The notes under the pieces were generated by a model, which was not told the origin of the DNA, searched no databases, and saw only the letters and a list, made by a program, of their open reading frames with translations. A program made the translations under genes and the position numbers. From NCBI RefSeq assembly GCF_014196845.1, contig NZ_JACIEM010000002.1:682001-746000 (forward strand): a stretch of 64,000 nucleotides of DNA, in the 5' to 3' direction. This document shows positions 18,415 to 26,143 of this stretch, one piece after another (the first letter of the stretch is position 1; each line of letters begins with the position of its first letter). The stretch is from Aurantimonas endophytica. Its GTDB lineage: Bacteria; Pseudomonadota; Alphaproteobacteria; Rhizobiales; Rhizobiaceae.

Positions 18415-19595
18415 TGCCGCACCTCGGCCGACTGCATTTCGCTCGGGGTGACGCGGTCGCCATCGCGCACGAAGGTGCCGGCCAGAGCGACAACCGACTC
18501 GCCTTCCGCCAGCCCGTCGGCGATCTCGACCTCGCTGCCGGTATTGATCCCTATCCGGATGGGCCGGCTCTCGATCGTGCCGTCACGCACGACCTGGACG
18601 ACCGACTCGTCCCCATCCGTCACGACCGCTGTGTTGGGCAGCACGATGCCGCGGCTGCGGGCGATCTCGATGGCGCCGCGGGCAAAGCTGCCGCTGCGCA
18701 ACAGGTCCGAAGGCGGCAGCGCGACACGCACGCGGCCGAGCCGCGTCGTCTCGTCCACGAGCGGCGAGACCAGCCGCACCGTTCCCTCGATCGGCTCGCG
18801 CGTCCCGGGCAGGGTCACCGTCACCTTCTGGCCCTTGGCCAGCGAATTCAGCACCGACTCGGTGACCTGGGCATCGAGCTCGATGAGATTTTCGCGGGCG
18901 ATCTCGAACAGGCCGCCGCCGGATGCCGACGCGATGGCGCCCAGCCGCGCGGCCCTGGACAAAACCAGACCTGCGGTGGGCGCGGTGATTACCGCCTTGG
19001 ACCGCTTCAGCTCCAGCTGCCGCCGCTCGGCGAGCGTCAGCGCCTTGTCGGCCTCCGCGACCGACACGCCCTGATAGGCGCTCGCGAGGCGTGAAGCAGT
19101 GGCCGCCGCCGCGGAGATGCGCTGGTCGAGCACGTCACGGCCGACAATGCCCTTGTCGGCCAGCGGTCGTGTCCGCGCCAGGGCGGCGTCGGCCTCGACC
19201 TTGGCCGATTCCGCCTCGGCGATCTGGCTCTGCGCCTGCGCCAGGGCGGCATCCGCGCGGGCGACCTGGGAATCGTTGCGGGCGAGGTCGGTCTCGATCA
19301 TGTCGGTCTCGAGCCGCGCCAGCACAGCGCCGGCAGCAACCGTGTCGCCCTCGTCGGCGAGCAGTTCCTCGATGCGCAGCCCGTCGACCTCGGCGCCGAC
19401 GACGACGGTCTCGCGCGGCACCAGCGTGCCGGTGACGACCACGGTCGAGACGATCTCGCGCGCCGTCGCCTTGACGACGGAAACACTCGGCGGCTGCGGC
19501 GCCGTTGCGGCGGGAGCCTCGCTCTCCTGCGCCGTGGCCGCGCTGGCGGTCAGGCCCGCAAGCACCAGCAGCAGAACCGGGTATCGGACGAACAT
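18411..19595 (-). CDS. RND efflux periplasmic adaptor (MFP)
   Basis: 394 residues. A signal peptide MFVRYPVLLLVLAGLTASAATAQ is followed by the standard adaptor plan: a lipoyl half-motif (GTLVPRETVVVGAEVDG), an Ala/Glu/Gln-rich coiled-coil hairpin at about residues 110-195, the second lipoyl half (KAVITAPTAGLV), then beta-barrel and membrane-proximal domains. It links the inner-membrane pump to an outer-membrane channel. It lies 84 bases downstream of the TetR gene and overlaps the pump gene by four bases. The arrangement regulator-adaptor-pump suggests one operon autoregulated by the TetR protein. Confidence 0.95.
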   Translation of the reverse strand: MFVRYPVLLLVLAGLTASAATAQESEAPAATAPQPPSVSVVKATAREIVSTVVVTGTLVPRETVVVGAEVDGLRIEELLADEGDTVAAGAVLARLETDMIETDLARNDSQVARADAALAQAQSQIAEAESAKVEADAALARTRPLADKGIVGRDVLDQRISAAAATASRLASAYQGVSVAEADKALTLAERRQLELKRSKAVITAPTAGLVLSRAARLGAIASASGGGLFEIARENLIELDAQVTESVLNSLAKGQKVTVTLPGTREPIEGTVRLVSPLVDETTRLGRVRVALPPSDLLRSGSFARGAIEIARSRGIVLPNTAVVTDGDESVVQVVRDGTIESRPIRIGINTGSEVEIADGLAEGESVVALAGTFVRDGDRVTPSEMQSAEVRQ

Positions 19596-19679
19596 GGCGG
19601 CCTCACTGGCGGGCTATCCCGCAATCCAAAGTCTCGAAATCGCCGGATGCGCCGGCAGTCATTCTGCCCGAATGTTCCG

Positions 19680-20294
19680 TCAGGACACGCCCAGCAGCCC
19701 CTGGACCACGCGGCGCAGATACGGCTCAATCGTCTCGATGTCGGCTTCGTCCTCGATCTGCAGGCGCATCACCAGGCCGTCGCCGATGGCAAACAGCACC
19801 GTCAGTGCAACCGCGATATCGATGCCCGGGTCGATTTCCCCGCTCTCCTGCGCGCGCAGCAGCGCGGCCTGGAATGCCCGGCGCACCTCGGCCTCGATCT
19901 CGTGGAAGCGGCGCCCGAGCGCGGTGTTCCGGATGCTTTCGGACCAGATCTCGACCATCAGCCCGCCGGTGTCCGGATCGAGCGTCTGGCGCAGATAGTC
20001 CATGCCCACCGCGGTGATGCGATCGACGAGGCTGCCCTCGCCATGCAGCGCCGCCACGCAGGCCGCCGCGTCGACCCGCTCTTCCTCCGCGATCGCTTCG
20101 ATGATCGCGTCCTTCGACGGGAAATAGCGGTAGAGCGCTCCGGGGCTCATCTGCGCTTCCGCACAGATCTGCTGCATCGACGCGCCGTGGAAGCCCGCAC
20201 GGGCGAAGCAGGTGCGCGCCGCCGCCAGCACGTGCATCCGGCGCTGGTCGTGGGGAGTGGGCGCTGCTTCCGCAGCGGAGGAGACGGCAGACAA
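19680..20294 (-). CDS. TetR family repressor of the efflux operon
   Basis: 204 residues. The N-terminal helix-turn-helix is clear (CFARAGFHGASMQQICAEA then MSPGALYRYFPSK), followed by an all-helical ligand domain of normal length. The start is TTG 20294; an in-frame TAG lies four codons upstream, so no earlier start is possible. The next Met (residue 20) would cut into helix 1. Position directly before the adaptor and pump genes in the same direction makes it their likely repressor, released by a pump substrate. A 20-base inverted repeat 31 bases upstream of the start is the candidate operator. Confidence 0.88.
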   Translation of the reverse strand: MSAVSSAAEAAPTPHDQRRMHVLAAARTCFARAGFHGASMQQICAEAQMSPGALYRYFPSKDAIIEAIAEEERVDAAACVAALHGEGSLVDRITAVGMDYLRQTLDPDTGGLMVEIWSESIRNTALGRRFHEIEAEVRRAFQAALLRAQESGEIDPGIDIAVALTVLFAIGDGLVMRLQIEDEADIETIEPYLRRVVQGLLGVS

Positions 20295-20324
20295 ATGCTT
20301 GACCTACGGCGCTGCGACAGAGGA

Positions 20325-20344
20325 GAGAGCGAATGATCGTTCTC
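20325..20344. promoter_or_regulatory. Candidate TetR operator
   Basis: Inverted repeat GAGAGCGA, four-base spacer ATGA, TCGTTCTC: seven of eight positions match between arms. Its size and spacing are typical for a TetR dimer, and it lies just upstream of the tetR gene that heads the efflux operon. Confidence 0.5.
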
Positions 20345-20414
20345 ATAACTCAACCCGGGCTCGTCGTCCATCCCCGTCGTCGTATCGGGAGCCCCCGTCG
20401 CATCCCCCAGAGGC

Positions 20415-20861
20415 CTACGACAGCGCAAGCAGGTCAGCCCGCAGTCGGGCAGGATCTGTCTCCGGCAGCAGGCGGTCGATCGCCTCGTGGGTCTCCCGCC
20501 AGGTCGGCATCGCTGCTGCCAGTGCGTCCTGTCCCGCCTCGGTCAGCCGCAGCCGGCGGCTGCGCTTATCCTTCGGATCGGGGACCGCCTCGACCAGCCC
20601 CCGCCGTTCGAGCGGCTTCAGATTGGCCGTCAGCGTCGTGCGGTCCATGCCGAGCAGCGGCGCGATGTCGCTGATGCGCGGCGGCGCGGGCCGGTTGAGC
20701 GACATCAGCAGGGAGAATTGCCCGCTGGTGATGCCGTGCGGGCGCAGCGCCTCGTCGAAACGGCGGGCCAGGGCCCGGGCGGCCCGTTGCAGATGCAGGC
20801 AGAGGCAGTGATCGCGGACTTCGATCGTGACGGAAAGGGGCAGATCTTCGCGCATGGCCAT
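20415..20861 (-). CDS. MarR family regulator
   Basis: 148 residues from ATG 20861 (or 146 from ATG 20855). A frame extended to 20915 would place a promoter and operator inside the coding region, so I reject that start. The winged helix-turn-helix is clear: ISDIAPLLGMDRTTLTANLKPLE, then the wing with DPKDKRSRRLRLTEAG. The start lies about where transcription should begin given the -10 element, so the mRNA is probably leaderless. A perfect inverted repeat overlaps the promoter and indicates autorepression. MarR proteins usually sense phenolics, oxidants or antibiotics. The target beyond itself is unknown; the neighbouring efflux operon has its own TetR gene. Confidence 0.88.
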   Translation of the reverse strand: MAMREDLPLSVTIEVRDHCLCLHLQRAARALARRFDEALRPHGITSGQFSLLMSLNRPAPPRISDIAPLLGMDRTTLTANLKPLERRGLVEAVPDPKDKRSRRLRLTEAGQDALAAAMPTWRETHEAIDRLLPETDPARLRADLLALS

Positions 20862-20867
20862 CGGCAG

Positions 20868-20897
20868 AAATATGTTGACATCAACCAAAATGTCAAC
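20868..20897 (-). promoter_or_regulatory. Promoter with overlapping perfect MarR-type operator
   Basis: GTTGACAT and ATGTCAAC form a perfect 8-base inverted repeat with an 8-base spacer at 20874-20897. On the minus strand the same bases supply a consensus -35 TTGACA (20896-20891), followed after 17 bases by ATATTT (20873-20868). Binding there would block RNA polymerase. The predicted +1 falls on or next to the ATG at 20861. Confidence 0.75.
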
Positions 20898-20963
20898 CGG
20901 CGGGTGCCCTGTCATTCTGCCGCAGTAGGCGGAAGCGCTGCAGGAACATCCGGCGCCCGCCCC

Positions 20964-21563
20964 TCACTGCGGCGCTGGCGTGTCCTTCGCAAGAGCGGGA
21001 TTGCGCCTATAGCCGGGCCCCACCGTCAGCGGCTGCTCCGGCACGACGTCGTCGGCCATCTGCGACCGCACGGCAAGCTCTTCCTCGAAGAGTACGGCGT
21101 TGTCGCCATTCTGGATCAGCCGGACCGTGACCTTGTACGGCCGGTCCTTCTGGACGCCTCGCACCGGCGGCGTCCGCAGCGAATAGCGCTTCGTTCGCGG
21201 GTTGAGTCGCTCGCTCACCCGTATCTGGGGACCGCCGGCCGGATCCTCGAACTCCGCCTCGATCAGCGACAGGTTTCGCACCGGCTTCTGGACCTCGGCC
21301 GTAAAACCGTAGAACACCTCGGCGACGCGATAGTTGAAGATGAAGCCTGCGCCGGCGATTTTGAGATAGGGCTTGTCTCCCACCGGCTCGCGGATCGCGA
21401 GTCCGATCACGAGCAGGACGGCGAGGACGCCGAACGCGCCGACGACGATGTGGGTCAGCCCAACCGGGCGAGCGCGGCGATGTCGGCTGCCGCGCCCCGC
21501 CGGCATCGCGGCACCGGCGGTCCCGCTCGGCCGCTGCTGGGAATATCTGGGCGCTGATTCCAT
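20964..21563 (-). CDS. Hypothetical membrane-anchored protein
   Basis: 199 residues from ATG 21563; an in-frame ATG at 21632 would add 23. A basic, Pro/Arg-rich cytoplasmic head of about 40 residues is followed by one transmembrane helix (THIVVGAFGVLAVLLVIGLA) and a soluble, probably periplasmic domain with beta-strand character that contains GFIFNYRVAEVFYGF. No catalytic motif is seen. It follows ugd on the same strand with a 125-base gap and could be co-transcribed. A role in envelope or polysaccharide biology is inference from that neighbour only. Confidence 0.65.
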   Translation of the reverse strand: MESAPRYSQQRPSGTAGAAMPAGRGSRHRRARPVGLTHIVVGAFGVLAVLLVIGLAIREPVGDKPYLKIAGAGFIFNYRVAEVFYGFTAEVQKPVRNLSLIEAEFEDPAGGPQIRVSERLNPRTKRYSLRTPPVRGVQKDRPYKVTVRLIQNGDNAVLFEEELAVRSQMADDVVPEQPLTVGPGYRRNPALAKDTPAPQ

Positions 21564-21688
21564 GGCACGGCGTCCGTGCTTGTCCGATGCCGCAACGTAA
21601 TCAGCAAACCGGCGGAATTGGCAAGTCGTCATGGGCGCCGGCCGACGGAAGCTTCGTCGGTCGGAAGCGCTGCTTTGGCGTCCGGCTA

Positions 21689-23005
21689 TCAGGCCTCGGC
21701 GCGCTTTCGCCCGACGCCGACATAGCGGAAGCCGTGCCGCTCGACCTCCTCCGCCGGGTAGACATTGCGCAGGTCCACGAGCAGCGCCTCCGCCATCCTG
21801 CCGCGCAGCCGCGCGAAATCCAGGGCGCGGAACTCGTCCCATTCGGTGACCAGCACGAGCGCGTCCGCACCCTCGGCGATCTCGTAGGGATCCGTGCCGA
21901 AGACCACGCCGCTGGTCATCTCCCCCGCCGCCTCGACACCCTCCGGGTCGTAGGCGCGGATACTGGCACCCTTGTCCTGCAGCGCCTGGATGATCGCGAG
22001 GGAAGGGGCCTCGCGCATGTCGTCGGTATTGGGCTTGAAGGTCAGGCCGAGTATGGCGAGCGTCCTGCCGCGCACGTCTCCGCCGCAGGCAGCAATCACC
22101 TTGCGGGCCATGGCGCGCTTGCGGGTGTCGTTGACCGCGACCGTCGTCTCGACCAGCCGCATCGGGCTGTCGTGATCCTGCGCGGTCTTGACCAGCGCCA
22201 GCGTGTCCTTGGGAAAGCACGAGCCGCCATAGCCGGGGCCGGCATGCAGGAACTTGTCGCCGATGCGCTTGTCGAGGCCGATGCCCTTGGCGACCTTCTG
22301 GACGTCGGCCCCCACCTGCTCGCAGAGATCGGCGATCTCGTTGATGAAGGTGATCTTCATCGCCAGGAAGGCGTTGCCGGCGTATTTGATCAGCTCGGAG
22401 GTCCGACGCTCGCAGAAGAACAGCGGCGACTGGTTGAGATAGAGCGGGCGATACACCTCGCGCATCACTTTCTCCGCGCGCGGGTCTTCCGTGCCGATGA
22501 CGATCCGGTCAGGCCGCTTGAAGTCGGCAATGGCAGCCCCTTCGCGCAGGAACTCCGGGTTCGACACGACGGCGAAGTCGGCATCGGGATTTTCCTGGCG
22601 GATGATCCGCTCGACCTCGTCGCCGGTGCCGACCGGTACCGTCGACTTGGTGACGACGACGGTGAACCCCTGCATCGCGCCGGCGATCTCGCGCGCCGCG
22701 GCGTGGACGTAGCTGAGGTCGGCATGGCCGTCGCCGCGTCGCGACGGCGTGCCGACCGCGATGAAGACGACATCCGCCTCGGATACGGGGTTTGTGAAAT
22801 CGGTGGTGAAGCGCAGCCGCCCTGCCGCGAGGTTCGACTGGACCATCTGGTCGAGTCCCGGCTCGAAGATCGGGATCTCGCCCCGCTCCAGGGATTCGAT
22901 CTTGGCGGCGATCTTGTCGATGCAGACCACCTCATGGCCGAAATCGGCAAAGCAGGCCCCGGAGACGAGGCCGACATAGCCGGAGCCGATCATTACCAGA
23001 CGCAT
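21689..23005 (-). CDS. ugd: UDP-glucose 6-dehydrogenase
   Basis: 438 residues from ATG 23005, behind a GGTGGGGG site. It oxidises UDP-glucose twice with NAD+ to UDP-glucuronate, a precursor of exopolysaccharide, capsule and lipid modifications. The N-terminal Rossmann motif is MIGSGYVGLVSGACFADFG. The catalytic cysteine is in GYGGSCFPKDTLAL, the central helix linking the two domains is present, and the C-terminal domain contains LGLTFKPNTDDMREAPS. Length is normal. No other sugar-nucleotide or glycosyltransferase gene is nearby, so it probably serves pathways encoded elsewhere. Confidence 0.95.
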   Translation of the reverse strand: MRLVMIGSGYVGLVSGACFADFGHEVVCIDKIAAKIESLERGEIPIFEPGLDQMVQSNLAAGRLRFTTDFTNPVSEADVVFIAVGTPSRRGDGHADLSYVHAAAREIAGAMQGFTVVVTKSTVPVGTGDEVERIIRQENPDADFAVVSNPEFLREGAAIADFKRPDRIVIGTEDPRAEKVMREVYRPLYLNQSPLFFCERRTSELIKYAGNAFLAMKITFINEIADLCEQVGADVQKVAKGIGLDKRIGDKFLHAGPGYGGSCFPKDTLALVKTAQDHDSPMRLVETTVAVNDTRKRAMARKVIAACGGDVRGRTLAILGLTFKPNTDDMREAPSLAIIQALQDKGASIRAYDPEGVEAAGEMTSGVVFGTDPYEIAEGADALVLVTEWDEFRALDFARLRGRMAEALLVDLRNVYPAEEVERHGFRYVGVGRKRAEA

Positions 23006-23312
23006 GAGTCCCCCACCGATCCTGTTACGCCACACGAATCAGCGTGTAGCGGCAATGCCTGATCTGCCGGCCATAGCGGCGCCCTGTTGCACTGGCGTGT
23101 CGCTTACCGCTTTCGCCTCGCCAACGCGACGTCGGGGGCAAATGGTCTGGTGAAAAGCCGAAACAGGCGGTCGCCGCACGCCATCGGCGCAGCCGCGACA
23201 GGCGGGCAAAGGGGACGTCGGTCGCATCGCGCGGGGCGGGTACCCGCATTTGCATCAGGGCGGGACGATCCCACGCTATCGCGTCGGGGGCGACATGCCG
23301 ATCCCAAACAGC

Positions 23313-23344
23313 AAAAAGCCCCGCGTCCCTCACGGGAGCAGGGC
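23313..23344 (-). terminator. Intrinsic terminator downstream of cspA
   Basis: On the minus strand a seven-pair stem (GCCCTGC with GCGGGGC, one G-U pair) encloses a second stem TCCC/GGGA with loop GTGA, and five T residues follow immediately. It is the classic layout. It lies 125 bases past the cspA stop, leaving a long 3' untranslated region. Confidence 0.75.
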
Positions 23345-23441
23345 CTTACAAGGCGGACCACCCTCAGGCGATCACGCACTACGCATCATGCATCGGACTG
23401 CCAGTACATCCGTGGTCAATCCAGTGCCGATGCGGCAGGCT

Positions 23442-23459
23442 CGCGGCTTTTCAGCCGCG
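23442..23459 (-). repeat. GNRA-capped hairpin in cspA 3' region
   Basis: Perfect seven-pair stem CGCGGCT/AGCCGCG with a GAAA loop on the minus strand, 10 bases after the cspA stop. There is no T-run, so it probably protects the mRNA 3' end or stalls polymerase rather than acting as the main terminator. Confidence 0.5.
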
Positions 23460-23468
23460 CGCCAAACT

Positions 23469-23681
23469 TTAAGAGACGATCGACAGATTGTCGGCAGACA
23501 TCTTGCCGCTCTTGCGGTCGGAGACGAGCTCGTAGGAGACCTTCTGGCCGTCCTTCAATCCGCTCAGACCAGCGCGCTCAACGGCGCTGATGTGGACGAA
23601 GGCATCATTGCCGCCGGAATCCGGCGCGATGAAACCAAAGCCCTTTTGGGAGTCAAACCATTTTACGGTTCCCGTCGTCAT
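23469..23681 (-). CDS. cspA: Cold-shock domain protein
   Basis: 70 residues, the normal length of a single cold-shock domain. The start is ATG 23681 behind GGAAAGGG. Both RNA-binding motifs are visible: KWFDSQKGFGFIAP (RNP1) and DAFVHISAVERAG (RNP2). Such proteins bind single-stranded nucleic acid and act as RNA chaperones. The mRNA would have a leader with a perfect hairpin and a structured 3' region. It is monocistronic: the terminator follows and a tRNA gene lies upstream on the other strand. Which csp paralogue this is cannot be told from one window. Confidence 0.93.
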   Translation of the reverse strand: MTTGTVKWFDSQKGFGFIAPDSGGNDAFVHISAVERAGLSGLKDGQKVSYELVSDRKSGKMSADNLSIVS

Positions 23682-23710
23682 GGGAAACCCTTTCCATATA
23701 TAATTCAGGC

Positions 23711-23733
23711 CGCTCCGCATTCGTCGCGGAGCG
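23711..23733 (-). promoter_or_regulatory. Hairpin in cspA 5' leader
   Basis: Perfect eight-pair stem CGCTCCGC/GCGGAGCG with a seven-base loop, 30 bases upstream of the cspA start codon. Cold-shock gene leaders are known to refold with temperature; this is the obvious element to test here. Confidence 0.5.
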
Positions 23734-23929
23734 TTGTAGATCGATCTGTCAGGAGCGAATACTTGATCAAGGCGCTGCAAGCAGCACAAGTCCAACCAGT
23801 CCGGCCGTCTATCGACCCGTCTTATATGCACGCCGTCGCCGGCGATTACAAGGACAATCGGTGAAAGATCCGAAATTGTCCGCCGCCCGTGCCCGCCGAA
23901 CGGCCTGCGAGGAGATTTGACGAAGCCGC

Positions 23930-23958
23930 TTGCGGCGACCCTGTGGCCCGGTTATATA
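23930..23958 (+). promoter_or_regulatory. Promoter of tRNA-Pro
   Basis: TTGCGG, 17-base spacer, TATATA. The predicted start of transcription falls about eight bases before the mature tRNA 5' end. Confidence 0.65.
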
Positions 23959-23973
23959 CCGCGCCGCAGGTCA

Positions 23974-24050
23974 CGGAGTGTAGCGCAGCCTGGTAGCGCA
24001 CCTCGTTCGGGACGAGGGGGTCGCAGGTTCGAATCCTGCCACTCCGACCA
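23974..24050 (+). tRNA. tRNA-Pro (anticodon CGG)
   Basis: A complete 77-base cloverleaf can be folded: acceptor stem CGGAGTG/CACTCCG, D arm with GCGC/GCGC, anticodon stem CCTCG/CGAGG with loop TTCGGGA (anticodon CGG at 24008-24010), T arm GCAGG TTCGAAT CCTGC, and an encoded ACCA 3' end. It reads CCG codons. No integrase or repeated 3' end nearby suggests use as an attachment site. Confidence 0.97.
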
Positions 24051-24132
24051 GCAACTTCCCGAAAAGCTTCTTCTCTTTCTTTTCCACGAGCAGACGCGTC
24101 AGGTGGCTACCGGCTCGTGGGCATGGAAGCCG

Positions 24133-25773
24133 TCATTCGGCAGCCGATCGTCCGGCGGCGCCCACCCAGCTGGCCGCCATGTCCACGGCGCGCTTGGCGT
24201 TGATCCGGCCCCATCCATAGAAGCGGCTCCACCCCCTTGCGTCGTATTCGCCGTTTTCCTCGTCGATGCGGTCGCAGGATCGCGCCAGGATCGAGCGAAC
24301 CTCGTCACGGGTAAGGTTCGGCTCGACCGACAGCATCAGGGCCACCACGCCGCTGACGCCCGGACAGGAACTGGACGTGCCGCCGAACTTGTTGGTGAAA
24401 TAGCCCTCGGCGTCCCCGGAAAGCGGGTGGCCGCTGTTGTATCCCCGCCTGCTGCCGATCCGGTCGGTCGTCCAGATGCCGGTCGTCAGAGGCGCGGGGC
24501 GTCCCGTCGGGTTGTGCGGGGCGTCATTGCTGGGGAACGTGCACCAGATCGCATCACCATGGTCGCTGTAGCCGCTCCGCACCCCGCGGTCGTTGCAGGC
24601 GGCGACCGCGATTACCTTGTCGTAGCTGGCATAGCCGTCCAGCCCGACATCCTCGTTGCCATTTCCGGCGGAAAACACGATGACGCAGCCGAGCCCGTTT
24701 CGCCCGTTCTTGGCCGCATAATCGATGGCCAGACGCGTGCTCGCGGGAATTGGCCAGGCGGTCTGGTGGGCCGGGTCGTTGTCCTTCTGCCAGTTGCCGT
24801 CGGGCGGACCCCAGCTGCATGAGATCACGTCGGCGCCGTTGTCAGCCGCCCACTGGAAGGCCTCGGCCTCCGCCGCCGTGCCCAACGTCATGGAGACGCG
24901 TATGGGCATGAGCTTGGCGTCGGGGGCAACGCCGGACGCGCCGCGGACGCCGCTCGCGCAGGCGACGCCGGCGCAGGCGGTGCCATGGTTCTCCGGCTCC
25001 AGGGGCTTGGGATCTTTCGGCCTTGGATCGTCAACCCCGAGAATGGCATCGCGCGGCGCGATGATCTTACCTTCGAACTCGGGATGGTCGATATCGAAGC
25101 CGTCGTCGAGGATGGCGATAGTGACGCCCTTGCCGGTGGCGACGGCGAGCGCTGCGGCGACATTGGCGTGGGCGACGACCGGCGTTTCCCCGATCGTCGC
25201 TTCTGCAAGGTGCCATTGCTGGGGATAGACCGCTTTGGACGATCCCTCGCGGACGATTTCCGGATGGCAGTACTCGACGCCTTCGCGTTCGAGCAGGGCC
25301 GCGGCGATGTCGAAGACCTTCTGGCCCTGCCCGTCGGCCGAGACGAACCAGGCGTTCGGCGCGTAGGCGACCTTGTGCTTCACCGTCACCTGGTGCTCGT
25401 CGAGTATGGCAAGGCAGTCGGCCTCGCTCATGCCGTCGACGAATTTGATGAACAGGTTCTCGGTGTAGGCGATGGGCGTGCCGGCCTCGTCCACCAGTAC
25501 GCGCCCGGCAAACCGGACGTCCGGCATCTCCCGCAGCTGCGCCTTGGCATCCGCGACCGCTGCCGCGGTTCCTTCGGGCACCCGGTAGATGCCGACATTC
25601 GCCTCGGGAAAGCTTGCGGCCAGGCCCGAGTCCGGCAAAGCGAGCTCGAGCGGGCCGGGAACCGGCGGGCGTCTCATGACGATGGGCCGGTGCGTCCGGA
25701 CCGCGATGAAATCGTTCGACTGCCGGAGCGGCGTGGCCGGCTCATCCTTGCGACCGAAATGCACCTCAGCCAT
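24133..25773 (-). CDS. Subtilisin-like serine protease (S8), no signal peptide
   Basis: 546 residues. The catalytic set is complete: Asp223 in AILDDGFDIDHPEF, His263 in NHGTACAGVA, the oxyanion Asn371 in SAGNGN, and Ser467 in GGTSSSCPGVSG. Residues 1-185 form an unusual N-terminal region, which could be an inhibitor-like prodomain, but there is no hydrophobic signal sequence at the N-terminus. The enzyme is therefore either cytoplasmic, exported by an unconventional route, or started elsewhere. No type I secretion genes or RTX repeats are present. It is monocistronic with its own promoter, facing the tRNA gene. Confidence 0.92.
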   Translation of the reverse strand: MAEVHFGRKDEPATPLRQSNDFIAVRTHRPIVMRRPPVPGPLELALPDSGLAASFPEANVGIYRVPEGTAAAVADAKAQLREMPDVRFAGRVLVDEAGTPIAYTENLFIKFVDGMSEADCLAILDEHQVTVKHKVAYAPNAWFVSADGQGQKVFDIAAALLEREGVEYCHPEIVREGSSKAVYPQQWHLAEATIGETPVVAHANVAAALAVATGKGVTIAILDDGFDIDHPEFEGKIIAPRDAILGVDDPRPKDPKPLEPENHGTACAGVACASGVRGASGVAPDAKLMPIRVSMTLGTAAEAEAFQWAADNGADVISCSWGPPDGNWQKDNDPAHQTAWPIPASTRLAIDYAAKNGRNGLGCVIVFSAGNGNEDVGLDGYASYDKVIAVAACNDRGVRSGYSDHGDAIWCTFPSNDAPHNPTGRPAPLTTGIWTTDRIGSRRGYNSGHPLSGDAEGYFTNKFGGTSSSCPGVSGVVALMLSVEPNLTRDEVRSILARSCDRIDEENGEYDARGWSRFYGWGRINAKRAVDMAASWVGAAGRSAAE

Positions 25774-26143
25774 GGCGCGGCCTCCGTCACGCGTTCGTTG
25801 AAAAAAGTTGGGAAGCTGCCACTGGCTCGCCTGGATGAAGCTGCCCCAACCGCTGGCCCGAACGTAAAGCTCAGGAATGCTTATCTAAAGTATTGACCAA
25901 AAATATACTGATCAAACTTGAGTGTCAATCCGTACTTCCTCTGCGAAATAGGCAAAACTAGAGACGACTTCACTCCCTGCTGGCGCAGTTGCCGAGGGGC
26001 GTCGCATGCTCGGTACTGGCCGCATGAGACGGCAAGGCTGGGGGCAGCGGCCGCATAAGCGACGTTTTCATATTGTCACGGCGCATCCGGGCCATAGGTT
26101 TGCCTGACGTCCATGCGTCGAGCCGAGGGGAACACACCGCGAC
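25774..26143. other. 370-base intergenic region between S8 protease and ctaG
   Basis: No coding region is visible. The left half is A/T-rich and carries the minus-strand promoter of the protease. The right half precedes ctaG; I found no FNR/FixK box in it. A GAGGGG at 26125-26130 is the only Shine-Dalgarno-like motif before ctaG and lies rather far from the start. Confidence 0.55.
25900..25928 (-). promoter_or_regulatory. Promoter of S8 protease gene
   Basis: Consensus -35 TTGACA at 25928-25923, 17-base spacer, TATTTT at 25905-25900. This gives a leader of about 120 bases before the protease start. Confidence 0.6.

Larger units (their letters stand above)
23006..23468. other. 463-base gene-free stretch between ugd and cspA
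   Basis: No convincing coding region in either direction. It contains a hairpin next to the cspA stop and a terminator with a T-run 125 bases further on. The left part should carry the ugd promoter; I could not assign one confidently. Confidence 0.6.

Noticed and set aside
20862-20915. Longer MarR protein starting at 20915
   Set aside because: This stretch contains a consensus promoter and a perfect operator, and the added residues do not resemble a MarR N-terminus.
23974-24050. tRNA-Pro as integration site of a mobile element
   Set aside because: No integrase, no duplicated tRNA 3' end nearby, and the flanking genes look native in composition.
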